9,335 bases of DNA from Alphaproteobacteria bacterium (GCA_012267605.1 JAAXGF010000119.1:1-9335), one strand, 5' to 3'. Numbered from the stretch's first letter, positions 1 through 7,549 are shown. Notes: generated by a model from the letters alone, not told the origin. Numbers and translations: made by a program.

Positions 1-109
1 AGTTGCGGAAGTCGGGCTAAGGGCGGCTTGGCAGTGATCGTAGTCTGTTTGGCCGCCACAAGCCAATTCGCAGTGAGAAAGACAAGATCGCAAAACTAAT
101 GGGCCGAAC

Positions 110-1213
110 CTAATCGATAACGATTCGTGGCGGAGCGTGTGACTCGTCGTCCGTCAACTCGTCGATCTTCGCGGCAATTCGATCAGAGATGCGCAAATAG
201 GCCGCAGCATGTTCGCCCCGAGGCACGCTGACGACGATGGGTTTGCCCTCGTCCGAGGTCTCGCGGATGCCGATGTGTAAAGGTATCTCGCCAAGGAACT
301 TGGTGCCCAATCGATGGGCTGTGGCGCGCGCGCCGCCGTGCCCGAAAATCTCCGCCCGGTGCCCACAGTTCGGGCAATTGTAGTAGCTCATGTTTTCGAC
401 AATGCCGAATACCGGCACGTCAACCTGACGAAACATATTAAGACCCTTACGGGCATCCGATAAAGCGATATCCTGGGGCGTCGAGACAATCACTGCGCCG
501 GTCAGCGGCACCTTCTGCGCCATTGTGAGCTGTGCGTCACCCGTACCGGGTGGCATATCAACCACCAGGACATCCAGTTCGCCCCAATCAACATCACGTA
601 GCATTTGTTCGAGGGCACTCTGAACCATCGGCCCGCGCCAGATCATTGGTGTATCCTCAGCGACGAGAAAGCCCATGGACATGCAGCGTACGCCGTGATT
701 CTCCATCGGTTTGAGCCGACGGTCCCCGGTGGCGTCCGGTCGACCTTTGATTCCCAGTAAGCGAGGTATGGACGGACCGTAGATATCGGCGTCTAGCACG
801 CCTACTTGGCGGCCGGCCGCGGCCATGCTTAAGGCGATATTCACAGCTGTGGTCGATTTCCCGACGCCGCCCTTTCCCGAGGCCACCGCGACGATTGACC
901 GGATACCAGAAACGTTTTCCTTGCCCGTCGAAGGACGAGTCGGAGGCGCCTGTTGTGGCTTTTCGCGGTGAGCGGTCAAGACAACGGTGACCGAGAGCAC
1001 GCCTGGCAAACTCTCGATTGCCTCTTCGCACGCCTTGCGCAGCGGCTCTTTGGCTTCGCCTGCTTCGGCATCGACCTCGATTGCGAAACCAACGTTGCCG
1101 TTCTTTACGACGACGCTCGAAATCATACCCAAGCCGACCACGTCCTGGCCCTTCTCCTCGTCCACGACGTGTTTGAGTGCTTCCAAGACGTCTTGTTCGG
1201 TAACTTCGCTCAT
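110..1213 (-). CDS. apbC: Mrp/ApbC-family iron-sulfur cluster carrier P-loop ATPase
   Basis: Cytosolic P-loop ATPase of the Mrp/Nbp35 family, which binds a labile 4Fe-4S cluster and passes it to apo-proteins. The 367-aa product has a MIP18/DUF59-type N-terminal domain (about residues 4-85), a Pro-rich linker (about 86-102) and the ATPase domain. Visible motifs are the deviant Walker A GKGGVGKST (113-121), DADIYGPSIP (141-150), WRGPMV (192-197), the Walker B/switch segment VDMPPGTGD (218-226), and the CPNC pair (C280, C283) that bridges the cluster between the two subunits of the dimer. The length is normal for the two-domain bacterial form. The ATG at 1211-1213 has only a weak upstream Shine-Dalgarno (ACGGA), but the N-terminus matches the family start. 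The gene is divergent from hflK across 258 bp. Family identity is secure; the specific client proteins cannot be read from sequence. Confidence 0.96.
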   Translation of the reverse strand: MSEVTEQDVLEALKHVVDEEKGQDVVGLGMISSVVVKNGNVGFAIEVDAEAGEAKEPLRKACEEAIESLPGVLSVTVVLTAHREKPQQAPPTRPSTGKENVSGIRSIVAVASGKGGVGKSTTAVNIALSMAAAGRQVGVLDADIYGPSIPRLLGIKGRPDATGDRRLKPMENHGVRCMSMGFLVAEDTPMIWRGPMVQSALEQMLRDVDWGELDVLVVDMPPGTGDAQLTMAQKVPLTGAVIVSTPQDIALSDARKGLNMFRQVDVPVFGIVENMSYYNCPNCGHRAEIFGHGGARATAHRLGTKFLGEIPLHIGIRETSDEGKPIVVSVPRGEHAAAYLRISDRIAAKIDELTDDESHAPPRIVID

Positions 1214-1387
1214 CGATCCGTGACCACAACCAGTTACGTGACGACTGCGTGCCTCACACTAGCAAACTGCCGCCTGGCGAAAATACTAAAGTTGAGCCCA
1301 ATTCGCGAGACAGCCCCGGCATTCCGTATCGGGGCAGCCGGTAGCATACTTTGGTGTCGTTTTACAGTCACAAAGGCTCACTACACG

Positions 1388-1416
1388 TTGCGTGATGAGG
1401 ATAGGTGACATATAAG
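1388..1416 (+). promoter_or_regulatory. Putative sigma70-type promoter for hflK-hflC
   Basis: A -35-like TTGCGT (1388-1393) and a -10 TATAAG (1411-1416, five of six consensus bases) are separated by exactly 17 bases. Transcription would start near 1423, leaving a leader of about 49 nt before the hflK ATG. The -35 element is only half consensus, so strength and sigma factor are uncertain; a heat-shock sigma element was not recognised. This is motif reading only. Confidence 0.42.
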
Positions 1417-1471
1417 GCGGGATTATCCGCGTACACGATGCGTTTTAGCGCTGCGACGGAGGTATCGTCCG

Positions 1472-2587
1472 ATGCCCTGGAGTAATCAAGGTGGAGGCAA
1501 TGGCGGTGGCTGGCAGGGTGGCGGCGGCCAGGGTCCTTGGGGACGCGGCCCGAGCGGACCACAGGCGCCCGACCTCGAAGATCTGCTGCGAAAAGGCCAG
1601 GAGCGTTTCAAACGCTTCATACCCGGCGGAACTGGCGGATTCCGGGGGTTCGCCTTCATTCTCGCGATCATAGCCGCCATTTGGGCGGCGAGCGGATTTT
1701 ACCGAGTCCAGCCGGATGAACAAGGCGTGGAGCTGATATTTGGCCGCTGGATTGCCACCACAGAGCCTGGATTGCGCTATAATTTTCCGATTCCCATTGG
1801 TGAAGTTTACACGCCCAAAGTAACCCGCATTAACCGAGTGGAACTTGGTTTTCGGTCGGGCGCAGACACTGGCCGAACCACCTCATCCCGGCAAGTCCCG
1901 GGCGAAAGCTTGATGCTGACCGGCGATGAAAACATTGTCGACATCAATTTCGTGGTTTTTTGGGTGATCAGCGACGCCGGAAAATTCTTGTTTAACATTC
2001 GCGAACCTGAGCGCACGGTCAAAGACGCCGCCGAGGCCGCCATGCGCGAAACGATTGGAAAGACCGAAATCGCCTCGGCACTCGCCGAAGGCCGCAGCGA
2101 CGTCGAGCGCCAAACCCATGAACTCTTGCAAGGCATGTTAGATTATTACGAAACCGGCATTTCGGTCACCCAAGTACAGTTGCAGAAAGTTGATCCGCCG
2201 GGTGCCGTGATTGACGCCTTCCGCGATGTGCAAGCGGCGCGCGCCGATCTCGAACGCCTGCGCAACGAAGCCGAGGCCTACCGAAACGACATCATACCCC
2301 GTGCCCGAGGTGAAGCCGAACAAATGACTCAGGAGGCGGAAGCCTATCGGCAGGAAGTGGTGGCGCGGGCTGAGGGCGACGCGGAACGATTCATTTCAGT
2401 GTACAACGCGTATAAGGTGGCCAAGGACGTCACCATCAAACGTATCTATCTCGAAACCATGGAAGAAATTCTCCAGGGAATGACTAAGATTGTGATTGAC
2501 GGCGGCGGAACCGGCACTCAAGGCGTACTGCCGTATTTGCCCTTGCCTGAGTTGCAAAAACGGCAGCAGTCAGACGGTACGCGCTGA
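1472..2587 (+). CDS. hflK: FtsH protease modulator HflK (SPFH/band-7 membrane protein)
   Basis: HflK pairs with HflC to form a large inner-membrane cage around the ATP-dependent protease FtsH and limits its access to membrane substrates. The 371-aa product starts with a Gly/Pro/Trp-rich cytoplasmic segment (residues 3-33) typical of HflK. One transmembrane helix follows (about 57-75), then the SPFH/band-7 domain (about 77-250) beginning YRVQPDEQGVELIFG. Next is a long Ala/Glu/Arg-rich helical region (about 250-310), consistent with a coiled coil. The C-terminus is a short Gly/Pro tail ending VLPYLPLPEL, a usual HflK ending. The start is supported by GGAGG at 1458-1462, nine bases before the ATG. 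The gene is followed after one base by hflC, so the two are almost certainly cotranscribed and translationally coupled. Confidence 0.97.
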   Translation: MPWSNQGGGNGGGWQGGGGQGPWGRGPSGPQAPDLEDLLRKGQERFKRFIPGGTGGFRGFAFILAIIAAIWAASGFYRVQPDEQGVELIFGRWIATTEPGLRYNFPIPIGEVYTPKVTRINRVELGFRSGADTGRTTSSRQVPGESLMLTGDENIVDINFVVFWVISDAGKFLFNIREPERTVKDAAEAAMRETIGKTEIASALAEGRSDVERQTHELLQGMLDYYETGISVTQVQLQKVDPPGAVIDAFRDVQAARADLERLRNEAEAYRNDIIPRARGEAEQMTQEAEAYRQEVVARAEGDAERFISVYNAYKVAKDVTIKRIYLETMEEILQGMTKIVIDGGGTGTQGVLPYLPLPELQKRQQSDGTR

Positions 2588-2588
2588 C

Positions 2589-3464
2589 ATGAAGAAGCCT
2601 TTTGCCATTGTTGCTGGTATCCTCGTCGCCGTATTGGCGATTCTCGCGGCGAGTGCGCTGTTTACCGTTCATCAAGCGGAACAGGCGATCGTACTTCAGT
2701 TCGGCGAACCACGGCGGGTCATTCAAAAGCCGGGACTGAATTTTAAGATTCCCATTGTCCAAGACGTCCGCTACCTCGACTACCGTTTGTTGGAGTTTGA
2801 TGCGCCGGCCGAGGAGATGATTCTCTCTGATCAGAAACGCTTGGTGGTAGACGCATTCACCCTCTATCGAATTGCCGACCCGCTGTTGTTTTACCAGTCA
2901 GTGGGAACCGAGGCGGTCGCCCGAACGCGCCTGGGTTCTATCGTCAACGCAGCCACCCGGCGTACTTTGGGTTCGGTACCCCTGAGTACGGTGGTGTCGA
3001 AGGAACGTGCGTCGATCATGTCGGACATCCGCGATACTGTGAACCAGGAGGCGAAGCCCTTGGGTATCAATGTCGTCGATGTGCGCATGAAGCGGGCGGA
3101 TTTGCCGGACGAGAACAGCCAAGCCATTTTCCGCCGTATGCAGACAGAACGGGAACGCGAGGCCAAGGAGTTCCGCGCCCAGGGCGCGGAAGTGGGGCAA
3201 CGGATTCGCAGCCGGGCTGATAAGGAAAAAACCATCCTGCTCGCCGAAGCCCGCAAAAACGCGCAAATTCTTCGGGGTCAAGGCGATGGCGAAGCAGTGC
3301 GCATCTTCGCCGAGGCATTTGGCCAAGACGTTGATTTCTTCTCCTTCTACCGTTCGATGCAGGCCTACCGGGAAGCGTTGTCAAGCGACGATACGACCAT
3401 GGTTCTGTCGCCCGAAAGCGACTTCTTCAAATTCTTCGACCACATCGAGGGTGTGCAGCGGTAA
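2589..3464 (+). CDS. hflC: FtsH protease modulator HflC (SPFH/band-7 membrane protein)
   Basis: Partner of HflK in the FtsH-associated membrane complex. The 291-aa product has a short basic N-terminus (MKKP), a membrane anchor at about residues 5-27, and an SPFH domain starting at VHQAEQAIVLQFGEP (28-42). A helical Arg/Glu/Ala-rich region (about 180-245) is followed by FFSFYRSMQAYREAL (250-264) and the conserved tail with SPESDFFKFF (274-283). The ATG at 2589 lies one base after the hflK stop. An in-frame ATG at 2496 would add 31 residues, overlap hflK by over 90 bases and remove the normal N-terminal anchor, so I reject it. No separate Shine-Dalgarno is evident, which fits translational coupling. 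In many proteobacteria a DUF2065 gene follows directly; here the next gene is on the opposite strand. Confidence 0.96.
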   Translation: MKKPFAIVAGILVAVLAILAASALFTVHQAEQAIVLQFGEPRRVIQKPGLNFKIPIVQDVRYLDYRLLEFDAPAEEMILSDQKRLVVDAFTLYRIADPLLFYQSVGTEAVARTRLGSIVNAATRRTLGSVPLSTVVSKERASIMSDIRDTVNQEAKPLGINVVDVRMKRADLPDENSQAIFRRMQTEREREAKEFRAQGAEVGQRIRSRADKEKTILLAEARKNAQILRGQGDGEAVRIFAEAFGQDVDFFSFYRSMQAYREALSSDDTTMVLSPESDFFKFFDHIEGVQR

Positions 3465-3503
3465 GGACGAAAATCCCCAGTCCCCGCCAAGGATAAATTC
3501 CGC

Positions 3504-4511
3504 TCAAATCACCGGATTCTTGATGTCGGCGTGGACCGCGTCGATAGCTTCCACGACATCGTCGGAGAGTGTCATCTCGGCACCGGCGAGAATGCTGTCG
3601 AGGTGCAATATGCTGGTACAGCCGGGTAGCGCGGCAGCCACCTTAGGACGGGAGCGAACCCAAGCCACCGCCATGGCCGCTGGATTTATCGCGGCCGCCT
3701 TAGCAATGGCCACGTAGCGGTCGGCCGCTGCGAGCACACGTGGCGCCGTATAGCGATCACGAAATCGCGAAGGGTATTGAGCCATGCGCGACTCCGAGGG
3801 CAGGGCTCCCCCGCTGTACTTACCAGTAAGCACGCCCATGGCAATAGCCGAATAGGCAATCATTCCGATGTCCTCGCGGACGCAAACCTCTGCCATCCCA
3901 TCTTCGAATTCCCGCTTGAGCAAATGGTAGACATTCTGCACCGATACGACCGATGGCAATCCGTTGAATTCGGCCGTGGCCGCAAATTTTGTCAGTCCCC
4001 AGGGTGTTTCATTACTGACGCCCGCGTAACGAACCTTACCCTCTTCGACCAGCCGTGCCAGGGCTTCGAGCTGCGTTTCGATGGGAATTTGGCGATCGGG
4101 CCAGTGAGTTTGATACAGATCAATGGTATCGGTGCCCAAACGAGTTAGCGATCCCTCTACAGCGGCGGCAAAATTATGCCAATCGAGAGTGCAACCGCCG
4201 CCTCGAATATGGGGAACTATGTTGCCGAAAATACCGCCGTTTGGCCCGGCGATTTTGGTCGCGAGGACCAGCGAATCCCGGGGTTTTGAACGCAGCCACT
4301 TTCCCAGAATTCGTTCGGAAGCCCCATAGGTCTCAGCACACATCGGCGTAGCGTAAGCTTCGGCAGTATCGAAGAAGTTGATTCCGGCCTCGAACGCCCG
4401 ATCAAGTATGCGCAAACTATCGGATTCCGAAACCTGGCTGCCGAATGTCATTGTCCCAAGACAGACGTCTGATACTAGCAAGCCGCTGCGTCCCAGCCGA
4501 TGGTAATTCAT
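3504..4511 (-). CDS. Tas-like aldo/keto reductase
   Basis: NADPH-dependent aldo/keto reductase of the Tas/YajO-like group (TIM barrel, cytosolic); the physiological carbonyl substrate cannot be deduced. Counted from the ATG at 4509-4511 (335 aa), the likely catalytic tetrad is D48, Y53, K86 and H136. These sit in FFDTAEAY, LATKIAGP and LYQTHWP, segments closely resembling E. coli Tas. The N-terminal MNYHRLGRSGLLVS and LGTMTFG also match that group. A GTG two codons upstream (4515-4517) is possible, but it lies inside the G-rich tract that probably serves as Shine-Dalgarno, so I prefer the ATG. The gene ends 39 bases from hflC, tail to tail, and is divergent from the DUF2065 gene. Its place between hflC and the DUF2065 gene looks like an insertion into a normally contiguous cluster; composition seems similar to neighbours. 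Confidence 0.93.
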   Translation of the reverse strand: MNYHRLGRSGLLVSDVCLGTMTFGSQVSESDSLRILDRAFEAGINFFDTAEAYATPMCAETYGASERILGKWLRSKPRDSLVLATKIAGPNGGIFGNIVPHIRGGGCTLDWHNFAAAVEGSLTRLGTDTIDLYQTHWPDRQIPIETQLEALARLVEEGKVRYAGVSNETPWGLTKFAATAEFNGLPSVVSVQNVYHLLKREFEDGMAEVCVREDIGMIAYSAIAMGVLTGKYSGGALPSESRMAQYPSRFRDRYTAPRVLAAADRYVAIAKAAAINPAAMAVAWVRSRPKVAAALPGCTSILHLDSILAGAEMTLSDDVVEAIDAVHADIKNPVI

Positions 4512-4732
4512 GGCCACCCCCCCACCCGGTCATGCGCCGATGGCGATGAATTTTGCACCGCGCCAGCGGCAAAACAAGCACATCCGTTGCCTTCGAAATA
4601 GTCTGTAAATGGCCAGGTTTATTGCCAGCGACCCCTATGGCTGCTACACCGGTAAAGAAAGCAGGACACGGCAGCGTCGCTTCGCGCGCGCTCGCCAGCC
4701 AGCGTGAGTCGTATGATTGGATGAGATCAAAG

Positions 4733-4918
4733 ATGACCGAATTCTTGAGCGCGCTGTGTCTCATTTTCGTGATTGAAGGTTCGTTGTACGCACTATTTCC
4801 TGAAGGCATGAAACGGGCCATGGGGATGGTTCTCGACCAATCCGCCGCGCAGCTTCGGGCGGTAGGCCTTGTCGCCGCGGTTCTCGGGATCGCCTTCCTT
4901 TGGCTGATTCGCGGATGA
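4733..4918 (+). CDS. DUF2065 (YjeT-like) small membrane protein
   Basis: A 61-residue protein of two hydrophobic helices (about 4-22 and 42-59) joined by a short amphipathic loop. The loop holds the family hallmark of Glu-Gly followed by an aromatic/Pro turn (IEGSLYALFPEGMKRA, residues 14-29). It matches the DUF2065 family, to which E. coli YjeT belongs. No biochemical role is established; the recurrent position next to hflK-hflC suggests a link with the FtsH/HflKC membrane complex, which is inference. Here an aldo/keto reductase gene on the other strand separates it from hflC. The ATG at 4733 gives the usual family length; an in-frame ATG four codons upstream (4721) would add MRSK. The Shine-Dalgarno is weak for either start. 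Confidence 0.85.
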   Translation: MTEFLSALCLIFVIEGSLYALFPEGMKRAMGMVLDQSAAQLRAVGLVAAVLGIAFLWLIRG

Positions 4919-5003
4919 TGGTGGCCAATCTAGCCTTGTCCCAGGTATCGATCGGCGTCAACATACGCGCCGATTACCTAATTCCAACCGCCCGGACCGT
5001 CTG

Positions 5004-5618
5004 ATGGCCGAATTTCAGACCGATTATCCGCAACCTGAAGCCAATGATAGATGGCGGTTGTTTCGTCGCTTGGCGAAGGACGAAATCGTCCTTCTCAGTC
5101 TCATCGCGCTGTCCGTCGTCGGCATGGCAATTACCGATGCGGAACCGGATCTCGGTCTTTGGTTTTGGCTGATCATGGTACCGGTTTATGGCGCCACGGG
5201 ATTGTTCATCCAGTGGTCGCGTGGGCTGGAACGGGGACCGGGCTGGTCGGCTATCCTGCGTTCCCAAGTCATGCACTGGCTCGGCCTGCTGATCGCCATA
5301 AAGATTGCCTACTTACTGTTGTACATGGGGCGGCTCAACTACGAGAATACGGGCTATGTGGTGGCGCTGATGCTGGCCCTGACCACCTATCTATCCGGTG
5401 TGCACCTTGGCCGCTGGCGAATTTCGCTCGCCGGTATCTTCCTCGCGGTAGCGGTGATCTTAGCGGGATGGCTGGAGCAATATGCGTGGCTCTTCTTAAT
5501 CATCGCCGGCCTAGCCGCGACCGGCATCAGTTTTTACCTCAAGAGCCGCATGGAATCGCCACGTGAAAGCGCGCCGCCGGCCCCGGACGAGGACGACGAT
5601 TATTTCGGTGGTTCGTGA
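5004..5618 (+). CDS. Uncharacterised six-helix inner-membrane protein
   Basis: I do not recognise this 204-aa protein. It has a charged N-terminus (1-26) and about six predicted transmembrane helices, near residues 28-45, 51-70, 90-108, 116-134, 140-157 and 160-178. The C-terminal tail is hydrophilic and Pro/Asp-rich (180-204), with the acidic run DEDDDY. Arg/Lys-rich loops (72-86, 137-139, 180-187) give topology cues; with both ends hydrophilic and an even helix count, both termini are probably cytoplasmic. No catalytic motif or ligand-binding signature was seen. The ATG at 5004 has little Shine-Dalgarno support (CGGA). purB follows after 39 bases, so the two genes could share a transcript, and the DUF2065 gene lies 85 bases upstream. 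Coding is supported by a long open frame with coherent hydrophobic periodicity. Confidence 0.8.
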   Translation: MAEFQTDYPQPEANDRWRLFRRLAKDEIVLLSLIALSVVGMAITDAEPDLGLWFWLIMVPVYGATGLFIQWSRGLERGPGWSAILRSQVMHWLGLLIAIKIAYLLLYMGRLNYENTGYVVALMLALTTYLSGVHLGRWRISLAGIFLAVAVILAGWLEQYAWLFLIIAGLAATGISFYLKSRMESPRESAPPAPDEDDDYFGGS

Positions 5619-5657
5619 TCCTCGGCCAACGGGCCATGGCGCTAAGGCATAGGTTGA

Positions 5658-6962
5658 ATGATACCCCGCTATAGCCGTCCCGAAATGGCCGCCCTGTGGC
5701 GGGACGAGACACGTTTCGAGATCTGGTTGGAAATCGAGACCCATGCCTGCGAAGCGATGGCGCAGATCGGCATGATCCCCGAAGCAGCTGCCCGCGCCGT
5801 GCGCGAGAAGGGCCGCGTCGAGGCCGCGAGAATCGCGGAGATCGAACGCGAGACCCGCCACGACGTCATCGCTTTCCTCACCAATTTGGCGGAAAGTGTT
5901 GGGCCGGAGGCCCGCTTTGTCCATCAAGGCATGACCTCATCCGATGTCTTGGATACTTGCCTGGCGGTGCAGCTTACCCGCGCCGCCGATATCCTCATTC
6001 AAGACACCGACGAGCTGTTGGCCGTGCTGGAACGCCGCGCTTTTGCGGAAAAGGACACGCCCTGCGTTGGCCGCAGCCACGGCATTCACGCCGAGCCAAC
6101 GACGTTCGGACTAAAATTGGCGGGATTCTACGCCGAGTTTCGCCGCAATCGCGACCGTCTGTCCGCGGCCCGCAGCGAAATCGCAACTTGCGCCGTCTCT
6201 GGCACCGTAGGTACCTACGCGACCATCGATCCTCGTGTCGAGGCGCACGTTGCCGAGGCTCTTGGACTGGCCGTCGAGCCGGTGTCCACCCAGGTCATCC
6301 CGCGTGACCGCCACGCCATGTTCTTTGCCACGCTCGGAGTAATCGCCGGATCGGTCGAGCGGTTGGCGACGGAAATCCGTCATTTGCAGCGCAGCGAAGT
6401 TGGCGAGGCCGAAGAGTTTTTTGCGCGAGGCCAAAAGGGTTCCTCGGCAATGCCCCATAAACGCAATCCGATCTTGAGCGAGAACCTAACGGGCCTCGCC
6501 CGCCTGGTGCGTTCGGCCGTGGTGCCGGCCATGGAGAATGTCGCCCTATGGCATGAGCGCGACATATCCCATTCTTCGGTCGAACGGATGATCGCCCCCG
6601 ACGCAACGGTGACTCTGGATTTCGCCCTCGCCCGCCTAACCAACATCGTTGACCAGTTAGTGATTTATCCAGAGGCGATGAAGCGAAATCTGGCGCGCTT
6701 CGGCGGGCTGGTAAATTCTCAGCGGGTTCTTCTCGCTTTGACCCAAGCCGGCATGGCACGGGAAGACGCCTATCGGGTCGTCCAGGAAAATGCCATGGCG
6801 GCTTGGCGCAAGGGAGGCGATTTTCACACCCACCTGAATTCGGACCCCGCAGTAACGGCGGTGCTTGACGACACGACGCTCGCGGCCTTGTTCACCGATG
6901 CATCGGTTGCCACCGACGTCATATTTGAAAGGGTTTTTGGTCGGCGCAGCTATAAGGAATAA
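5658..6962 (+). CDS. purB: Adenylosuccinate lyase
   Basis: Catalyses two beta-eliminations releasing fumarate in purine synthesis: SAICAR to AICAR, and adenylosuccinate to AMP. It acts as a cytosolic homotetramer of the aspartase/fumarase superfamily. The 434-aa protein shows all three conserved regions. Region 1 includes TRHDV (H68) and FVHQGMTSSD (H89); region 2 is GRSHGIHAEP (H141); region 3 is the fumarate-lyase signature GSSAMPHKRNP (261-271) on the mobile catalytic loop, with the catalytic serine at 262/263. These positions agree with the B. subtilis-type short PurB numbering, and no key residue is missing. AGG at 5651-5653 and AAGG further upstream could serve as Shine-Dalgarno. The gene lies 39 bases after the membrane-protein gene and converges on the DUF1476 gene. 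Its product PurB acts directly after PurC, encoded nearby. Confidence 0.97.
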   Translation: MIPRYSRPEMAALWRDETRFEIWLEIETHACEAMAQIGMIPEAAARAVREKGRVEAARIAEIERETRHDVIAFLTNLAESVGPEARFVHQGMTSSDVLDTCLAVQLTRAADILIQDTDELLAVLERRAFAEKDTPCVGRSHGIHAEPTTFGLKLAGFYAEFRRNRDRLSAARSEIATCAVSGTVGTYATIDPRVEAHVAEALGLAVEPVSTQVIPRDRHAMFFATLGVIAGSVERLATEIRHLQRSEVGEAEEFFARGQKGSSAMPHKRNPILSENLTGLARLVRSAVVPAMENVALWHERDISHSSVERMIAPDATVTLDFALARLTNIVDQLVIYPEAMKRNLARFGGLVNSQRVLLALTQAGMAREDAYRVVQENAMAAWRKGGDFHTHLNSDPAVTAVLDDTTLAALFTDASVATDVIFERVFGRRSYKE

Positions 6963-6971
6963 ATGCCCGTT

Positions 6972-6997
6972 CAAAATCGTGTCTTGGCGCGATTTTG
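6972..6997 (+). terminator. Stem-loop after purB, possible terminator
   Basis: CAAAATCG (6972-6979) is exactly complementary to CGATTTTG (6990-6997). In RNA the stem extends inward by three pairs (two of them G-U) to leave a CUUG tetraloop, giving an 11-bp hairpin. It starts ten bases after the purB stop, in the 61-bp convergent gap before the DUF1476 stop. There is no U tract after the stem, so it may be a weak terminator or an RNA-stabilising 3' end. The G-U pairs make it more stable in the plus-strand transcript. Confidence 0.4.
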
Positions 6998-7023
6998 CAA
7001 ATAGGAAGCGACCAGTTGTTCCC

Positions 7024-7356
7024 CTAAGTGGTTTCCTTGATAACCTGCTCGCGCGCCACATCTTCAAGCCGAGTCATCTCATCGCGCACCCGGGAATCTG
7101 CAACGTCAACACCCTTTGCGGCAAGTTCTTCGTTCACCTTGTCGTGAGCATGATCCGGAGCACCCAAGGCGCACGTCACCACTTCCTTGGCGTAAGCCTC
7201 GGCGGATTCCGGCGGATAGCCCATTTGCTCAGCGGCCCATAGCCCCAACAACTTGTTGCGCCGCGCAAGCACGCGAAACTCAAGGTCCTCCCGGTGTCTG
7301 TATTTTGCTTCTTCCTCTTTTTTATGGGATTCAAAATTCGTTTCCGCCGTTGCCAT
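7024..7356 (-). CDS. DUF1476 protein, F1-ATPase zeta-subunit-like inhibitor
   Basis: Member of the DUF1476 family. The Paracoccus denitrificans member is the zeta subunit, which binds F1 and blocks rotation in the ATP-hydrolysis direction. The 110-aa product is highly charged and probably almost all helical. Its N-terminal segment is rich in Glu/Lys/Arg (8-27), and the family core RRNKLLGLWAAEQMG lies at 32-46, followed by EAYAKEVV (53-60). Acidic/amphipathic helices run to the C-terminus. There is no signal peptide or membrane segment, so it is cytosolic. Two adjacent ATGs exist (7357-7359 and 7354-7356). The GGGGAG box stands three bases from the first and six from the second, so I choose the second; the first would add one Met. 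It is divergent from purC, an arrangement seen in other alphaproteobacteria. Inhibitory function here is inferred from family. Confidence 0.92.
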   Translation of the reverse strand: MATAETNFESHKKEEEAKYRHREDLEFRVLARRNKLLGLWAAEQMGYPPESAEAYAKEVVTCALGAPDHAHDKVNEELAAKGVDVADSRVRDEMTRLEDVAREQVIKETT

Positions 7357-7390
7357 CATGTGCTCCCCGGCAAATCAAAACCGTGCCAAA

Positions 7391-7406
7391 CGCTTGAGAT
7401 CAAGCG
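7391..7406. repeat. Perfect 16-bp inverted repeat upstream of DUF1476 gene
   Basis: CGCTTGA (7391-7397) and TCAAGCG (7400-7406) are exact reverse complements around a two-base GA centre. The element starts 34 bases upstream of the DUF1476 ATG. The short spacer suits a dimeric regulator's operator better than an RNA hairpin. No protein can be named from the sequence. Confidence 0.45.
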
Positions 7407-7498
7407 AGACCAGTGTATCGAATCATCCCCTCGGTTGCAGCGGAATTCTTCCAAACTGTTTCTTAAATGTTCGTTTTTGTGCCGGCCCGCCGACAAGA

Positions 7499-7510
7499 AT
7501 TCGCGCGAAT
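7499..7510. repeat. Perfect 12-bp palindrome between DUF1476 gene and purC
   Basis: ATTCGCGCGAAT is fully self-complementary. It lies in the middle of the 297-bp divergent region, about 39 bases upstream of the putative purC -35. It could be an operator half-way between the two genes or a chance palindrome; there is no second copy in the window that I noticed. Confidence 0.3.
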
Positions 7511-7549
7511 CGGTGTGAAAGATGCCGGCAAATCCGGGGCGTACTGGAA

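Noticed and set aside
1..99. An open plus-strand frame from the window edge to a TAA at 97-99, possibly the tail of a gene.
   Set aside because: Only 32 codons with no recognisable motif; a random open frame of this length is common, so I do not call a partial gene.
657..1229. A 190-codon minus-strand frame overlapping the Mrp gene.
   Set aside because: It is extremely Arg-rich and low in hydrophobic residues, the usual shadow of a GC-rich gene in another frame.
2496..2588. Upstream in-frame extension of hflC starting at 2496.
   Set aside because: It overlaps the conserved end of hflK and would put a Cys-rich non-family segment before the membrane anchor; the ATG at 2589 matches the family.
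4622..4650. TTGCCA and TACACC spaced by 17 bases upstream of the DUF2065 gene.
   Set aside because: The -35 is good but the -10 is poor (three of six), too weak to list as a promoter.
4417..4821. A minus-strand frame of 134 codons across the start of the aldo/keto reductase and DUF2065 genes.
   Set aside because: It has no family resemblance and overlaps two better supported starts.
7374..7403. Minus-strand TTGATC and TTTGAT, 18 bases apart, as a promoter for the DUF1476 gene.
   Set aside because: The start site would fall inside the GGGGAG Shine-Dalgarno and leave almost no leader, so it is unlikely to be the working promoter.
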